DNA of 34,245 nt from an uncultured Shimia sp. (GCA_937881735.1 CALGEH010000217.1:1-34245), one strand, 5' to 3'. Positions 18,617 through 27,490 are shown, numbered from the stretch's first letter. The notes: generated from the sequence alone by a model not told the origin. Program-made: numbers and translations.

Positions 18617-19843
18617 TTAGCCCTTGAGCCGACGATCCCGCGCTGCCAGAAGTTTGAGGCGCAGCGCGTTCAGCTGAATGAAGCCCGCCGCGTCTTTCTG
18701 ATCATAGGCGCCCGCGTCATCCTCGAACGTCACATGCGCCTCGGAATAGAGCGAGTGATCCGACCAGCGGCCCACGCAGGTCGCCATGCCCTTGTAAAGC
18801 TTGAGCCGGACGGTGCCGGTCACGTGTTTCTGGCTGTGGTCGATGGCAGCTTGCAGCATCTCGCGCTCGGGCGAGAACCAGAAGCCGTTATAGATCAGCT
18901 CAGCGTAGCGGGGCATAAGGCTGTCCTTGAGGTGGCCCGCGCCACTGTCGAGCGTGATCTGTTCCATTCCGCGATGCGCCTCCAGAAGAACGGTGCCGCC
19001 GGGGGTCTCGTAAATCCCGCGTGATTTCATTCCGACAAAGCGGTTTTCGACGAAATCAAGCCGCCCGATCCCATGCTTGCCGCCCAACTCATTGAGCCGT
19101 GTGAGGATCGTCGCAGGGCTGAGCACCTCGCCATTGATCGACACGGCATCACCGCGCTCAAAGCCCACTTCGATGAATTCGGGCGTTTCGGGTGCATCTT
19201 CGGGCGCTACTGTGCGCTGATAGACATAATCTGGCGCCATTTCTGCTGGGTCTTCCAGCACTTTGCCCTCGGACGAGGTGTGCAGGAGGTTCGCATCGAC
19301 TGAAAACGGCGCTTCGCCGCGTTTGTCCGTGGCGATGGGGATCTGGTTTTTCTCAGCAAAATCAATCAACCGCGTGCGGCTGGTCAGGTCCCATTCCCGC
19401 CAAGGCGCGATCACCTTGATATCGGGGTTGAGCGCATAGGCCGCAAGCTCAAACCGCACCTGATCATTGCCCTTGCCGGTTGCGCCATGGGCCACGGCAT
19501 CGGCGCCGGTCTCGGCCGCAATCTCCACCAGACGTTTGGAAATCAGGGGCCGTGCGATGGACGTTCCCAAAAGGTAAAGCCCCTCGTAAAGCGCGTTGGC
19601 GCGGAACATCGGGAAGACGAAATCGCGCACGAACTCCTCGCGCACATCTTCTATATAGATGTTCTCTGGCTTTATCCCCAGCATCACGGCCTTCTTGCGC
19701 GCGGGCTCAAGCTCCTCGCCCTGACCGAGATCGGCGGTAAAGGTTACCACCTCGCAGCCATATTCGGTTTGCAGCCATTTCAGGATGATCGAGGTATCGA
19801 GGCCGCCGGAATAGGCCAGCACGACTTTTTTGGGCGCGGACAT
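18617..19843 (-). CDS. argG: Argininosuccinate synthase
   Basis: ArgG joins citrulline and aspartate with ATP to form argininosuccinate, the penultimate step of arginine synthesis. The 408-aa length is typical. Residues 10-18 are the PP-loop AYSGGLDTS; further on are [32 protein letters not shown] and the SDHSLYSEA stretch near the C-terminus. GAGGA lies upstream of the ATG. It is a single-gene unit here, convergent with the sulfotransferase and divergent from ilvA. argH is not in the window. Confidence 0.97.
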   Translation of the reverse strand: MSAPKKVVLAYSGGLDTSIILKWLQTEYGCEVVTFTADLGQGEELEPARKKAVMLGIKPENIYIEDVREEFVRDFVFPMFRANALYEGLYLLGTSIARPLISKRLVEIAAETGADAVAHGATGKGNDQVRFELAAYALNPDIKVIAPWREWDLTSRTRLIDFAEKNQIPIATDKRGEAPFSVDANLLHTSSEGKVLEDPAEMAPDYVYQRTVAPEDAPETPEFIEVGFERGDAVSINGEVLSPATILTRLNELGGKHGIGRLDFVENRFVGMKSRGIYETPGGTVLLEAHRGMEQITLDSGAGHLKDSLMPRYAELIYNGFWFSPEREMLQAAIDHSQKHVTGTVRLKLYKGMATCVGRWSDHSLYSEAHVTFEDDAGAYDQKDAAGFIQLNALRLKLLAARDRRLKG

Positions 19844-19918
19844 AGTGATTTTCCTCTGTCTGGGTCGCGCCGGGGCTTAGCGGGTTTTGGGGTGCGGGGC
19901 AAGCGGAGCGGAGGCGTT

Positions 19919-20008
19919 ATGCGCCGCTTTGGCCCCGGTATTCTTGGGTATGCGGAGGCTCGACGCCCTTGCGCGGGGCGGCCGCTTCGGGCAGGCAGGG
20001 CGTCATGA
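19919..20008 (+). CDS. Possible 29-codon leader ORF coupled to ilvA
   Basis: A short frame begins at ATG 19919, with GGAGG four bases upstream, and ends in a TGA that overlaps the ilvA ATG (ATGA at 20005-20008). The predicted peptide is MRRFGPGILGYAEARR... with no known family. It has no run of Ile, Leu, Val or Thr codons, so it is not a classical attenuation leader. Its appeal is positional: ilvA itself has only a weak ribosome site, so translation could be coupled through this ORF. It may equally be chance in GC-rich DNA. Confidence 0.3.
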   Translation: MRRFGPGILGYAEARRPCAGRPLRAGRAS

Positions 20009-21240
20009 CAGATTTTCGCGAAAATGCCCGCGCCGCAGAGGCGCTGATGCGCCCGGTTTTCGATGCAACGCCCTTGCAGCGCAATGAACATCTGAGCGAG
20101 CGCTATGAGGCCAATATTCTCTTCAAGCGTGAAGACCTCACGCCTGTGCGCTCCTACAAGCTGCGCGGTGCGTTCAATGCGATGCGCAAGGTTCTGGCGC
20201 GCGGTCCTGCGCCTACGTTTGTTTGCGCGAGTGCGGGCAATCACGCGCAGGGCGTGGCGTTCATGTGCCGGCATTTTGGGGTGCAGGGGGTGATCTACAT
20301 GCCGATCACCACGCCGCAGCAGAAGATTGGCAAGACGCAGATTTTTGGTGGTGATGCGGTGCGGATTGAGCTGACGGGGGATTACTTCGACGTCACGCTT
20401 GCGGCAGCGCAGGCTTATTGCGCGGAGATTGGTGGGCATTTCCTGTCGCCCTTCGATGATGAGGATGTGATCGAAGGCCAAGCCTCGGTCGCGGTCGAGA
20501 TTGAGCGCGATCTGGGCGGTTTGCCCGATCATATCGTGATGCCTGTGGGTGGTGGTGGCCTTTCGGCGGGTGTGGTGAGCTATATGGGTGACGCGGTCGA
20601 GACGACGCTGGTGGAGCCGTCGGGCGGGGCGTGTCTCGGGGCCGCCCTTAGGGCGGGTGCGCCAGTCCGTCTGGATCATGTGGATAATTTCGCCGATGGC
20701 GCGGCTGTGGCGCAGATCGGGGCGCGGACATTTGCCCGGCTGGCGCATCTCGACCCCGGTCAGGCGGTGACGATTTCCGAGGACCGGCTTTGCACCACGA
20801 TCATTGAGATGCTGAATATCGAAGGGATCGTGCTGGAGCCTGCGGGCGCTTTGGCGGTAGATGCACTCAAAGACATGAAGAATCGGATTCGCGGCAAGAC
20901 GGTGGTTTGCGTGACTTCGGGCGGGAATTTCGATTTTGAACGGCTTCCCGAAGTGAAAGAGCGCGCGCAGAGGTATTCCGGGGTGAAGAAATACTTCATC
21001 TTGCGGATGCCGCAACGGCCCGGCGCGCTCAAAGATTTTCTGAACCTTCTGGGGCCGAAGGACGATATCGCGCGGTTTGAGTATCTCAAGAAATCGGCGC
21101 GGAACTTCGGCTCGGTCCTCATAGGGATCGAGACGGATGAGGAGGCGAGTTTCGAGCGGCTTCTGGGTGCGTTGCGCAAGAACGGATTTGAATATCGCGA
21201 CATCACCAATGATGAGGTGCTGGCGGAGTTCCTGATCTGA
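20005..21240 (+). CDS. ilvA: Threonine ammonia-lyase IlvA
   Basis: This PLP enzyme deaminates threonine to 2-oxobutyrate, the first step to isoleucine. The PLP lysine is in SYKLRGA (Lys52); CASAGNHAQGVAF and the phosphate-binding GGGGLSAG near residue 182 follow. From about 330 the YFILRMPQRPGALKDF segment marks one ACT-like regulatory domain, so this is the short single-ACT form (411 aa), as in Bacillus or Corynebacterium, rather than the longer E. coli type. ATG 20005 is chosen over the track start at 19969, which would be a TTG with unrelated codons. The stop abuts the convergent Hpt gene with no spacer. Confidence 0.94.
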   Translation: MTDFRENARAAEALMRPVFDATPLQRNEHLSERYEANILFKREDLTPVRSYKLRGAFNAMRKVLARGPAPTFVCASAGNHAQGVAFMCRHFGVQGVIYMPITTPQQKIGKTQIFGGDAVRIELTGDYFDVTLAAAQAYCAEIGGHFLSPFDDEDVIEGQASVAVEIERDLGGLPDHIVMPVGGGGLSAGVVSYMGDAVETTLVEPSGGACLGAALRAGAPVRLDHVDNFADGAAVAQIGARTFARLAHLDPGQAVTISEDRLCTTIIEMLNIEGIVLEPAGALAVDALKDMKNRIRGKTVVCVTSGGNFDFERLPEVKERAQRYSGVKKYFILRMPQRPGALKDFLNLLGPKDDIARFEYLKKSARNFGSVLIGIETDEEASFERLLGALRKNGFEYRDITNDEVLAEFLI

Positions 21241-21573
21241 TCAGGCGACGCTCAGGCGCTCTACCCCAGACAGGAATTCCGTCTTGGAGCGGTCAAAGCT
21301 CGCTACCGTTGCGGGCAGATCGATCTTTTCCGTTTGCCCGGCGGCGGCGGCGGTCTCGCCCGTTTGGCAAAGGTCCGAGAATTCCTTGAAGCCAAGGTTG
21401 AGGGCGCTGCCTTTGAGGAAATGCAGCTTGCCCTCAAGATCGTTTTGCACCCCATCACCGCGCAGCGCGTCAATCTCGCCCTCGACCTCTTCTAGAAATA
21501 TCTCGACGACCTCGCTGAAATCTTCAGCGCCGATTTCCTCACGCAATTCCGCAACCCGCGACCAATCAATCAT
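21241..21573 (-). CDS. Hpt domain protein (histidine phosphotransfer)
   Basis: This 110-aa, all-helical acidic protein has the Hpt signature LHFLKGSALNLGF, with the phosphorylatable histidine at residue 51. Such proteins relay phosphoryl groups between hybrid kinases and response regulators. It is divergently transcribed from a response regulator-PP2C phosphatase 142 bases away, and phosphotransfer to that receiver is a natural guess. No histidine kinase is in the window. An AGGTGA-type ribosome site lies upstream of the ATG. Confidence 0.87.
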   Translation of the reverse strand: MIDWSRVAELREEIGAEDFSEVVEIFLEEVEGEIDALRGDGVQNDLEGKLHFLKGSALNLGFKEFSDLCQTGETAAAAGQTEKIDLPATVASFDRSKTEFLSGVERLSVA

Positions 21574-21715
21574 ACATCACCTGTTTCCATGAGTTGAGTT
21601 TGGCGGAAGATCGTTAACAATTTGATGATTGCGGGCGTGCGCTTTCCTAGCATTTTACCTTTCATCCGGCGTTAACGGAGAAGCGTTAGGTGTGGGGAAG
21701 ATAAAAGGATTTTTC

Positions 21716-23014
21716 GTGCCCCAACTCGTGCCAAATCTGTCTGAAGCCCCGCAGGATACGCCCCCCACGATTCCAAATGACCACGCGATTCGGCAGGTTT
21801 TGGTGGTGGATGACAGCCGTCTTCAGCGCAAGATACTGACCTCGTCACTTAAGAAGTGGGGGTTTGAGACTGTCGAGGCCGCCAGCGGCGATGAGGCGCT
21901 TGAGATTTGTCGCCGGACGCCGCCCGATCTGGTGCTCAGCGATTGGATGATGCCAGGGATGACAGGCATCGAATTCTGCCGCGAATTCAGGCAGATGAAG
22001 CGCGAAAGATATGGGTATTTCATCCTGCTCACGTCCAAATCCAAAAAGGACGAGATTGCATCCGGCCTTGATGCCGGGGCGGATGATTTTCTGACCAAAC
22101 CGGTCAATGCGGGCGAGTTGCGCGCGCGCATTTCAGCGGGCGCGCGGATCGTGGGGATGGAACGTGAGCTGACCGAGAAGAACCGCCTTCTGGGCACCAC
22201 GCTGGACAAGCTGCGCGAGGTCTACGATTCGATCGACAAGGATCTGATCGAGGCGAAGAAACTTCAGCAATCACTGGTGAGTGACCGGCACCGCGATTTC
22301 GGCAATGCCGAAGTGTCCATGCTCTTGCGGTCCTCGGGGCATGTGGGCGGTGATCTGGTCGGGATGTATCAGGTCAGCGAGACCCGTATCGGCCTTTATG
22401 GAATCGACGTATCGGGCCATGGGATCAGCTCGGCTTTGATGACGGCGCGGTTGGCAGGCTATCTTTCAGCCACGGCCCCGGATCAGAACGTGGCCCTGCG
22501 CCGAATGCCTGACGGGACGTTTTCGCCGCGTCCACCGGGCGAAACGATTGCTGCTTTGAACGACCTGTTTCTCAATGAGCTCGATACGGAGCATTATTTT
22601 ACGTTGCTCCTCGCGGATGTAGACTTGGAGACGGGCCGTGTTGTCATGGCACAGGCAGGCCATCCCTATCCGGCCCTGCAACGCGCCGATGGCTCCGTCG
22701 AAGCAATTGGGTGTGGTGGTTTGCCCGTCGGTCTCATTCCGGGAGTGGAGTTTGAGGAGTTTGAGGTCATGCTGCATGCGGGCGACCGGCTGATGATCCA
22801 TTCCGACGGTGTTGTGGAATGCGCCAACCCGGACGAGGCCCTTTTGGACGACGCGGGTCTGGCGCGAATCCTGACAGAACTGCGGCAGACAAAGGGGCTG
22901 GCTTGTCTCGAATCGATGATCTGGAAACTCGCGGAATTCGCGGGCGACGACCAATTCGCAGATGATGTCTCGGCGGTTTTGCTTGAGATCAAGCCAATCC
23001 TGCCCACTGGCTGA
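21716..23014 (+). CDS. Response regulator with PP2C-type (RsbU/SpoIIE) phosphatase domain
   Basis: The N-terminal receiver domain (about 26-145) has VVDDSRLQRK, the phospho-acceptor Asp76 in LVLSDWMMPG, LTSKSKKDE and LTKPVNAGELRA. A coiled-coil linker follows (about 150-195), then a PPM/SpoIIE serine phosphatase domain with GGDLVGMY, GIDVSGHGISSALM and the C-terminal DDVSAVLLEI. Such proteins usually dephosphorylate an anti-sigma antagonist in partner switching, but no antagonist or anti-sigma factor is in the window. GTG 21716 has AAGGA six bases upstream and avoids a non-homologous 29-residue extension; length is 432 aa. Its 3' end overlaps the convergent Nudix gene by 26 bases. Confidence 0.88.
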   Translation: MPQLVPNLSEAPQDTPPTIPNDHAIRQVLVVDDSRLQRKILTSSLKKWGFETVEAASGDEALEICRRTPPDLVLSDWMMPGMTGIEFCREFRQMKRERYGYFILLTSKSKKDEIASGLDAGADDFLTKPVNAGELRARISAGARIVGMERELTEKNRLLGTTLDKLREVYDSIDKDLIEAKKLQQSLVSDRHRDFGNAEVSMLLRSSGHVGGDLVGMYQVSETRIGLYGIDVSGHGISSALMTARLAGYLSATAPDQNVALRRMPDGTFSPRPPGETIAALNDLFLNELDTEHYFTLLLADVDLETGRVVMAQAGHPYPALQRADGSVEAIGCGGLPVGLIPGVEFEEFEVMLHAGDRLMIHSDGVVECANPDEALLDDAGLARILTELRQTKGLACLESMIWKLAEFAGDDQFADDVSAVLLEIKPILPTG

Positions 23015-23432
23015 CGAACATGCGGTCGCCCTCATTCGCGAGTGTCAGGATCGCCGCACCAATTTCCATGATCATTGGCATGTGATCCGGCTCGGTCGGG
23101 GGGCCATGGGGTAGGACCGGGCGGGCCGTGTAAATCATGCATATCTTTTCGGCCCAGAGATCATATTCCGGCATGTAGACAAAGCGCCGGAATGCGCCCA
23201 GTCTTTGGGGCCGGGCGATATGCCAGCCAGTTTCCTCAAACACCTCGCGATGCAGCGCCTGAAGGGGCGATTCGCCTGGATCGATCCCGCCGCCTGGAAG
23301 CTGCCATTCAGGCTCTGGCTCGGTTTGATGCGTGACCAGAAGCCCGCCCTTATGTGGCAAGATCGCATAGACACCTGGCCGCACCGTATAGCGTCTCCCG
23401 GCCTTTGGCGCATCGCCCAGTCGTCTGATCAT
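22989..23432 (-). CDS. Nudix hydrolase
   Basis: The protein has a complete Nudix box, GGIDPGESPLQALHREVFEETGW, fitting Gx5Ex7REUxEExGU, so it should cleave a nucleoside-diphosphate-linked substrate using a divalent metal. The substrate is unknown. The ATG at 23432 gives 147 aa beginning MIRRLGDAPK; the track's 23456 start (a GTG) adds eight residues and is possible. It is convergent with the PP2C phosphatase, overlapping it by 26 bases, and divergent from hslO. Confidence 0.85.
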   Translation of the reverse strand: MIRRLGDAPKAGRRYTVRPGVYAILPHKGGLLVTHQTEPEPEWQLPGGGIDPGESPLQALHREVFEETGWHIARPQRLGAFRRFVYMPEYDLWAEKICMIYTARPVLPHGPPTEPDHMPMIMEIGAAILTLANEGDRMFVSQWAGLA

Positions 23433-23513
23433 GGCACGAGGCCCCCTTTCGGTCACCGCCCAAGCGGCTTATATACCCGCGATATGCCAATTTCCGGCCC
23501 TGAAGGAAACCCC

Positions 23514-24509
23514 ATGACACTTGCGCAAAACCTCGCTTGGGATGACACCGTGCTCCCGTTTCAGCTGGATAAATCCGACATCCGTGGCCGCGTGGCGCGG
23601 CTTGATGGTGTGTTGGAAGGTATTCTGAAACAGCACGATTATCCGCCGCAGGTCGAGGCCTTGGTCGCAGAGATGGCGCTTCTGGCTGCCCTCATTGGTC
23701 AGTCGGTGAAGCTGCGCTGGAAGTTGCAGCTTCAGGTGCAATCCAACGGCCCCGTGCGGATGATTGCGACCGATTACTATGGCCCCTCTGAAGAGGGTGC
23801 GCCGGGCCGCATCCGCGCCTATGCGAGCTTTGACGCGGCGCGCCTGACTGATGAGAATGCTTTTGCGCAGATCGGTGAGGGGTATTTCGCGATCATGATT
23901 GATCAGGGTCAGGGGATGGAGCCTTACAAGGGGATCACGCCGATTGCGGGCAGCAGCTTGAGCGATTGCGCCGAGGCGTATTTTGCACAGTCCGAGCAGC
24001 TTCCTACGCGGTTCGCATTGAGCTTTGGGCGCTCCACCGAAGGCGATGGACCCGAGCATTGGCGCGCGGGTGGCGTAATGTTGCAACATATGCCCAAGGC
24101 GTCGCCCTTTGCGTCGGGCGGTGGTTCGGGTGAGGGTGGCCTCTTGGGGGCTGCGGATATCGTGGATGGTGAGGAAGGTGAGAACTGGAACCGCGCCAAT
24201 ATCCTGCTCGATACGGTCGATACGCTGGAGCTGATTGGGCCGTCTGTGGCGCCCACGGACCTGCTTGTCCGGCTGTTCCATGAGGAAGGTCCGCGCGTCT
24301 TTGAGGCGCAGCCGGTGCGGTTTGGCTGCACCTGCTCGGAAGACCGTGTGCGTCAGAGCCTGTCGATCTACTCGGCCAAGGATATCGAGAAGATGACCAC
24401 GGACGCGGGCCGCGTGACTGCTGATTGTCAGTTTTGCGGTGCGCATTACGATATGGACCCAGCAACGCTTGGCTTTGAGGCGGAGGGCAAGGAGGATCCG
24501 CTTGGATGA
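23514..24509 (+). CDS. hslO: Redox-regulated holdase chaperone Hsp33
   Basis: Hsp33 protects unfolding proteins under oxidative stress when its zinc-bound cysteines form disulfides. The four zinc cysteines are at the C-terminus as CTC (near residue 272) and CQFC (near 305). N-terminal features include the opening FQLDKSDIRGRVARLD and the LLAALIGQSVKL helix. ATG 23514 has AAGGA about seven bases upstream and gives 331 aa; the track's 103 extra residues overlap the Nudix gene on the other strand and are not credible. It leads a four-gene run with overlapping ends. Confidence 0.94.
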   Translation: MTLAQNLAWDDTVLPFQLDKSDIRGRVARLDGVLEGILKQHDYPPQVEALVAEMALLAALIGQSVKLRWKLQLQVQSNGPVRMIATDYYGPSEEGAPGRIRAYASFDAARLTDENAFAQIGEGYFAIMIDQGQGMEPYKGITPIAGSSLSDCAEAYFAQSEQLPTRFALSFGRSTEGDGPEHWRAGGVMLQHMPKASPFASGGGSGEGGLLGAADIVDGEEGENWNRANILLDTVDTLELIGPSVAPTDLLVRLFHEEGPRVFEAQPVRFGCTCSEDRVRQSLSIYSAKDIEKMTTDAGRVTADCQFCGAHYDMDPATLGFEAEGKEDPLG

Positions 24510-25098
24510 TCCCCTCGCCGGACTGATCGCGGGCCTCGGGCGAGGCATGCGCCCCTCGTCGGATTTCGATCTGAACCCCGGCACGGTTTTGCCGGAGGGG
24601 CGCAAGCTGCGCCCGGCGGGTGTTTTGATGCCGATCCTCTGTGATGGTCCGGCGCGGCTGATCCTGACCACGCGCTCCTCCGCGCTCAAGCATCACCCCG
24701 GTCAGATCGCCTTTCCTGGCGGCAAGCAGGACGAGGGCGACGCGGATGTGATCGCGGCTGCCCTGCGCGAAGCGCGCGAGGAGATCGGGCTTGATCCCGC
24801 CAATGTCGAGGTGCTGGGCACGCTTCCGGTGCATGAGACGGTGACGGGGTTTCTGATGACGCCGGTTCTGGCGCGGGTGCGCGCGCCCTTCACGCCCCGG
24901 CCCGAGGCGGGGGAGGTGGCCGAGGTCTTTGACGTGCCCCTCGCGCATGTGCTGCGGCGCAGTGCCTACCGGATCGAGGGGCGGCGCTGGCGCGGGACGC
25001 GCAGGCTTTACTATGCGGTGCCGTGGGGCCCCTATTATATCTGGGGGGCTACCGCGCGTATCCTGCGCGGGCTGGCCGAGGAAGTGGGCACACCATGA
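24502..25098 (+). CDS. CoA pyrophosphatase-like Nudix hydrolase (NudL/YeaB type)
   Basis: This Nudix protein carries the CoA-hydrolase signature LTTRSSALKHHPGQIAFPGG followed by a Nudix box with LREAREEIGL, as in coenzyme A diphosphatases that split CoA or its oxidised forms. Start choice: TTG at 24502 has a full AAGGAGG six bases upstream and gives 198 aa beginning DDPLAGLIAG; the track's earlier start is inside hslO. It overlaps hslO as TTGGATGA and the next gene as ATGA, so the cluster is probably translationally coupled. Confidence 0.88.
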   Translation: MDDPLAGLIAGLGRGMRPSSDFDLNPGTVLPEGRKLRPAGVLMPILCDGPARLILTTRSSALKHHPGQIAFPGGKQDEGDADVIAAALREAREEIGLDPANVEVLGTLPVHETVTGFLMTPVLARVRAPFTPRPEAGEVAEVFDVPLAHVLRRSAYRIEGRRWRGTRRLYYAVPWGPYYIWGATARILRGLAEEVGTP

Positions 25099-26261
25099 CC
25101 ATCAACACCATGACTATCACCGGAGACTGGTTGCACGCGCCCTCGCTTACCGCAGTGTTTCAAGCGTTTGAGGCGGTGGGACAGCCCGTCTATCTGGTGG
25201 GGGGTGCTGTGCGCGATGCGGTGCGTGGCGCGCCTGTGGGTGATCTTGATCTTGCCACCCCTGCCACGCCTGACGAGGTGCAGACGCTGGCTGAGGCGGC
25301 GGCATTGCGCGTGGTGCCGACTGGGCTGGAGCATGGCACGCTGACGCTGGTGTCGGGCGGCGTGGGCCATGAGGTCACGAGTTTTCGCCGCGATGAGGAG
25401 ACGTTTGGCCGCCATGCCCGCGTTGCCTTCACCCGTGAGATGGTTGAGGACGCCCGGCGGCGTGATTTCACGATGAACGCGCTTTATGCGGGGGCCGACG
25501 GGGTGGTGGTTGATCCGCTTGGCGGGCTGCCTGATGCGCTCGCGGGACGCGTGCGGTTCATCGAGGATGCAGGGCAGCGGATCCTGGAGGATTACCTGCG
25601 CATCCTGCGGTTTTTCCGGTTCAGCGCATGGTATGGGGCCGAAGGGATCGACGCAGACGGGCTGGCCGCCTGCGCCGCCCATCACGATGGTCTCGCAGGC
25701 ATCGCTCGCGAGCGGATCGGGGCGGAGTTCTCCAAGCTTTTGGCTGCCCCTGACCCTGCCCCTGCCGTGGCCACGATGCGTGCCGCGAATGTGTTGCGGC
25801 AGTGCCTGCCGGGCGCGGATGATCGTGGTCTCGCGCCGTTGGTGCATCTGGAGGGGCTATTTAGCGTTGCACCCGATCCGCTCAGGCGGCTCGCGGCGCT
25901 TGGTGGCGCGGACGTTGCGGATCACCTGCGGCTCAGCCGTTCGGATGCGGCGCGTCTGAAGCTGCTGCGGCAGGGGGCCGAAGCCGCTGATGGCCCCGCA
26001 GCCCTTGGCTACCACCACGGCGCAGATGCTGCATGGGACATGATGATTTTGCGAGCGGCCCTCTTGGAGGGGAATGTGCCCAAGAATGCAGGCATTGAGA
26101 TTGCCAAAGGGGCCGCCGCGCAGTTTCCCGTTGCCGCGGCGGATTTTCTGCCCGCTCTTACCGGCCCTGCGCTGGGCGCGCGCCTGAAGGCGCTTGAGGC
26201 GCTGTGGATCGCGTCCGGATTTACCCTGACGCACGCGCAATTGCTTGAGGAGCGGCCATGA
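25095..26261 (+). CDS. cca: CCA tRNA nucleotidyltransferase (polynucleotide adenylyltransferase family)
   Basis: This class II nucleotidyltransferase adds or repairs the 3' CCA of tRNA. Motif A VGGAVRDAVRG lies near residue 35, followed by the catalytic DLDLATPA near 50. RRRDFTMNALY and the ILEDYLRILRFFRFSA stretch (head and neck) come next, with the diverged helical body after them. Length is 388 aa from ATG 25095, which overlaps the upstream Nudix stop by ATGA; a second ATG five codons on has no ribosome site. The next gene starts in another ATGA overlap. Confidence 0.92.
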   Translation: MTINTMTITGDWLHAPSLTAVFQAFEAVGQPVYLVGGAVRDAVRGAPVGDLDLATPATPDEVQTLAEAAALRVVPTGLEHGTLTLVSGGVGHEVTSFRRDEETFGRHARVAFTREMVEDARRRDFTMNALYAGADGVVVDPLGGLPDALAGRVRFIEDAGQRILEDYLRILRFFRFSAWYGAEGIDADGLAACAAHHDGLAGIARERIGAEFSKLLAAPDPAPAVATMRAANVLRQCLPGADDRGLAPLVHLEGLFSVAPDPLRRLAALGGADVADHLRLSRSDAARLKLLRQGAEAADGPAALGYHHGADAAWDMMILRAALLEGNVPKNAGIEIAKGAAAQFPVAAADFLPALTGPALGARLKALEALWIASGFTLTHAQLLEERP

Positions 26262-27490
26262 CCACCTATGAGATAGAGCGCCTAGGCCATCAGGGCGACG
26301 GGATCGCGGAAGGGCCTGTCTTCGCCCCTGGCGCGCTGCCTGGTGAGGAGGTGAGTGGCACGCTTGAGGGTCAGCGCCTGAACGATATACGGATCGTGCG
26401 CCCGTCTGAGAACCGCGTGAGCCCGCCCTGCCGTCATTACAAATCCTGCGGCGGGTGCAGCCTTCAGCACGCGTCGGATGCGTTTGTGGCCGAATGGAAG
26501 GTTGATATCGTGCGCGGCGCGCTGGCGGCTTATGGCATTGACGCGTCCTTCCTGCCCATCGCCACCTCTCCAGCCAAGGCACGGCGGCGCGCTACCTTTA
26601 CCGCGCGCCGGACCAAGAAAGGGGCAATGGCCGGGTTTCACGCCAAAGGGTCCGATGTTCTGATCGAGGTGCCGGGATGCGCGCTTTTGCACCCCGATCT
26701 GATGGCTGGCTTGCCGGTGGCCGAGGCGCTGGCCCTGCATGCCGCCAGCCGCAAGGGCACGCTGAGCGTGGCGGCCTGTGTGTCGCTTGGCGGCTTGGAT
26801 GTGCATGTGACGGGTGGGCGCGAATTGGACGGCCCCTTGCGCATGATGCTGGCGCAGCTTGCCGAGGCGCATGATCTTGCGCGGCTCAGCTGGGACGATG
26901 AGACTGTGGCACAACGCCAGCTGCCCACGCAGGCGTTTGGTGCAGCCCGTGTGATCCCGCCACCCGGCGCATTTCTTCAGGCCACGGCCGAGGGGGAGGC
27001 GGCGCTTTTGGCGGATGTCACCACCGCCGTTGAGGGCGCTGGACGCATCGTTGATCTTTTCGCTGGTTGCGGGACGTTCGCGCTGCCCCTGTCTTCCCAT
27101 GCGCAGGTCCACGCGGTGGAGGGCGATGCGGCCATGACGGAGGCAATGGAGGCTGGATGGCGCCAAGCGCTGGGTCTCAAAAAGCTGAGCGTCGAGGCGC
27201 GCGATCTCTTTCGCCGCCCGCTTTTGCCGGATGAGCTTGCACGGTTTGACGCGGCAGTGCTCGATCCGCCGCGGGCGGGGGCCGAGGCGCAGGTGGCCGA
27301 GCTTTGCCACGCAAAGGTGGCGCGCATCGGGTATGTGTCGTGCAACCCGGTGACATTTGCGCGTGATGCAAACACCCTTCTGGGCGCGGGATACCACCTG
27401 CACGCCCTGCGGGTGGTGGATCAGTTCCGCTGGTCCAGCCATATCGAGCTGGTCGGGCAGTTTTCTCTGACGGCGCCCGGTAAAAAATAG
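26258..27490 (+). CDS. Class I SAM-dependent RNA uracil-C5 methyltransferase (TrmA/RlmD family)
   Basis: The protein resembles RlmC/RlmD, which make 5-methyluridine in 23S rRNA. A 4Fe-4S cluster is predicted from C58, C64 and C67 (CRHYKSCGGC) plus a fourth Cys in VPGCALL near 141. The SAM site is LFAGCGTFALPL near 268; LDPPRAG (335) and the catalytic VSCNP cysteine (about 361) complete the signature. The N-terminal part resembles a short TRAM-like region. At 410 aa the exact target (position 747, 1939 or tRNA) cannot be decided. It is last in the hslO-Nudix-cca run, joined by ATGA. Confidence 0.88.
   Translation: MTTYEIERLGHQGDGIAEGPVFAPGALPGEEVSGTLEGQRLNDIRIVRPSENRVSPPCRHYKSCGGCSLQHASDAFVAEWKVDIVRGALAAYGIDASFLPIATSPAKARRRATFTARRTKKGAMAGFHAKGSDVLIEVPGCALLHPDLMAGLPVAEALALHAASRKGTLSVAACVSLGGLDVHVTGGRELDGPLRMMLAQLAEAHDLARLSWDDETVAQRQLPTQAFGAARVIPPPGAFLQATAEGEAALLADVTTAVEGAGRIVDLFAGCGTFALPLSSHAQVHAVEGDAAMTEAMEAGWRQALGLKKLSVEARDLFRRPLLPDELARFDAAVLDPPRAGAEAQVAELCHAKVARIGYVSCNPVTFARDANTLLGAGYHLHALRVVDQFRWSSHIELVGQFSLTAPGKK

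Noticed and set aside
19780-21015. 411-aa - strand frame opposite ilvA
   Set aside because: Antisense shadow: the sequence is Arg/His-rich without recognisable domains, and both argG and ilvA are certain.
21574-21715. Riboswitch or small RNA between the Hpt and response regulator genes
   Set aside because: Only scattered TTAAC words and no conserved fold or strong hairpin were visible; it most likely holds divergent promoters I cannot place.
23469-24689. 406-aa - strand frame opposite hslO
   Set aside because: Antisense shadow of hslO and the Nudix gene with no domain features.
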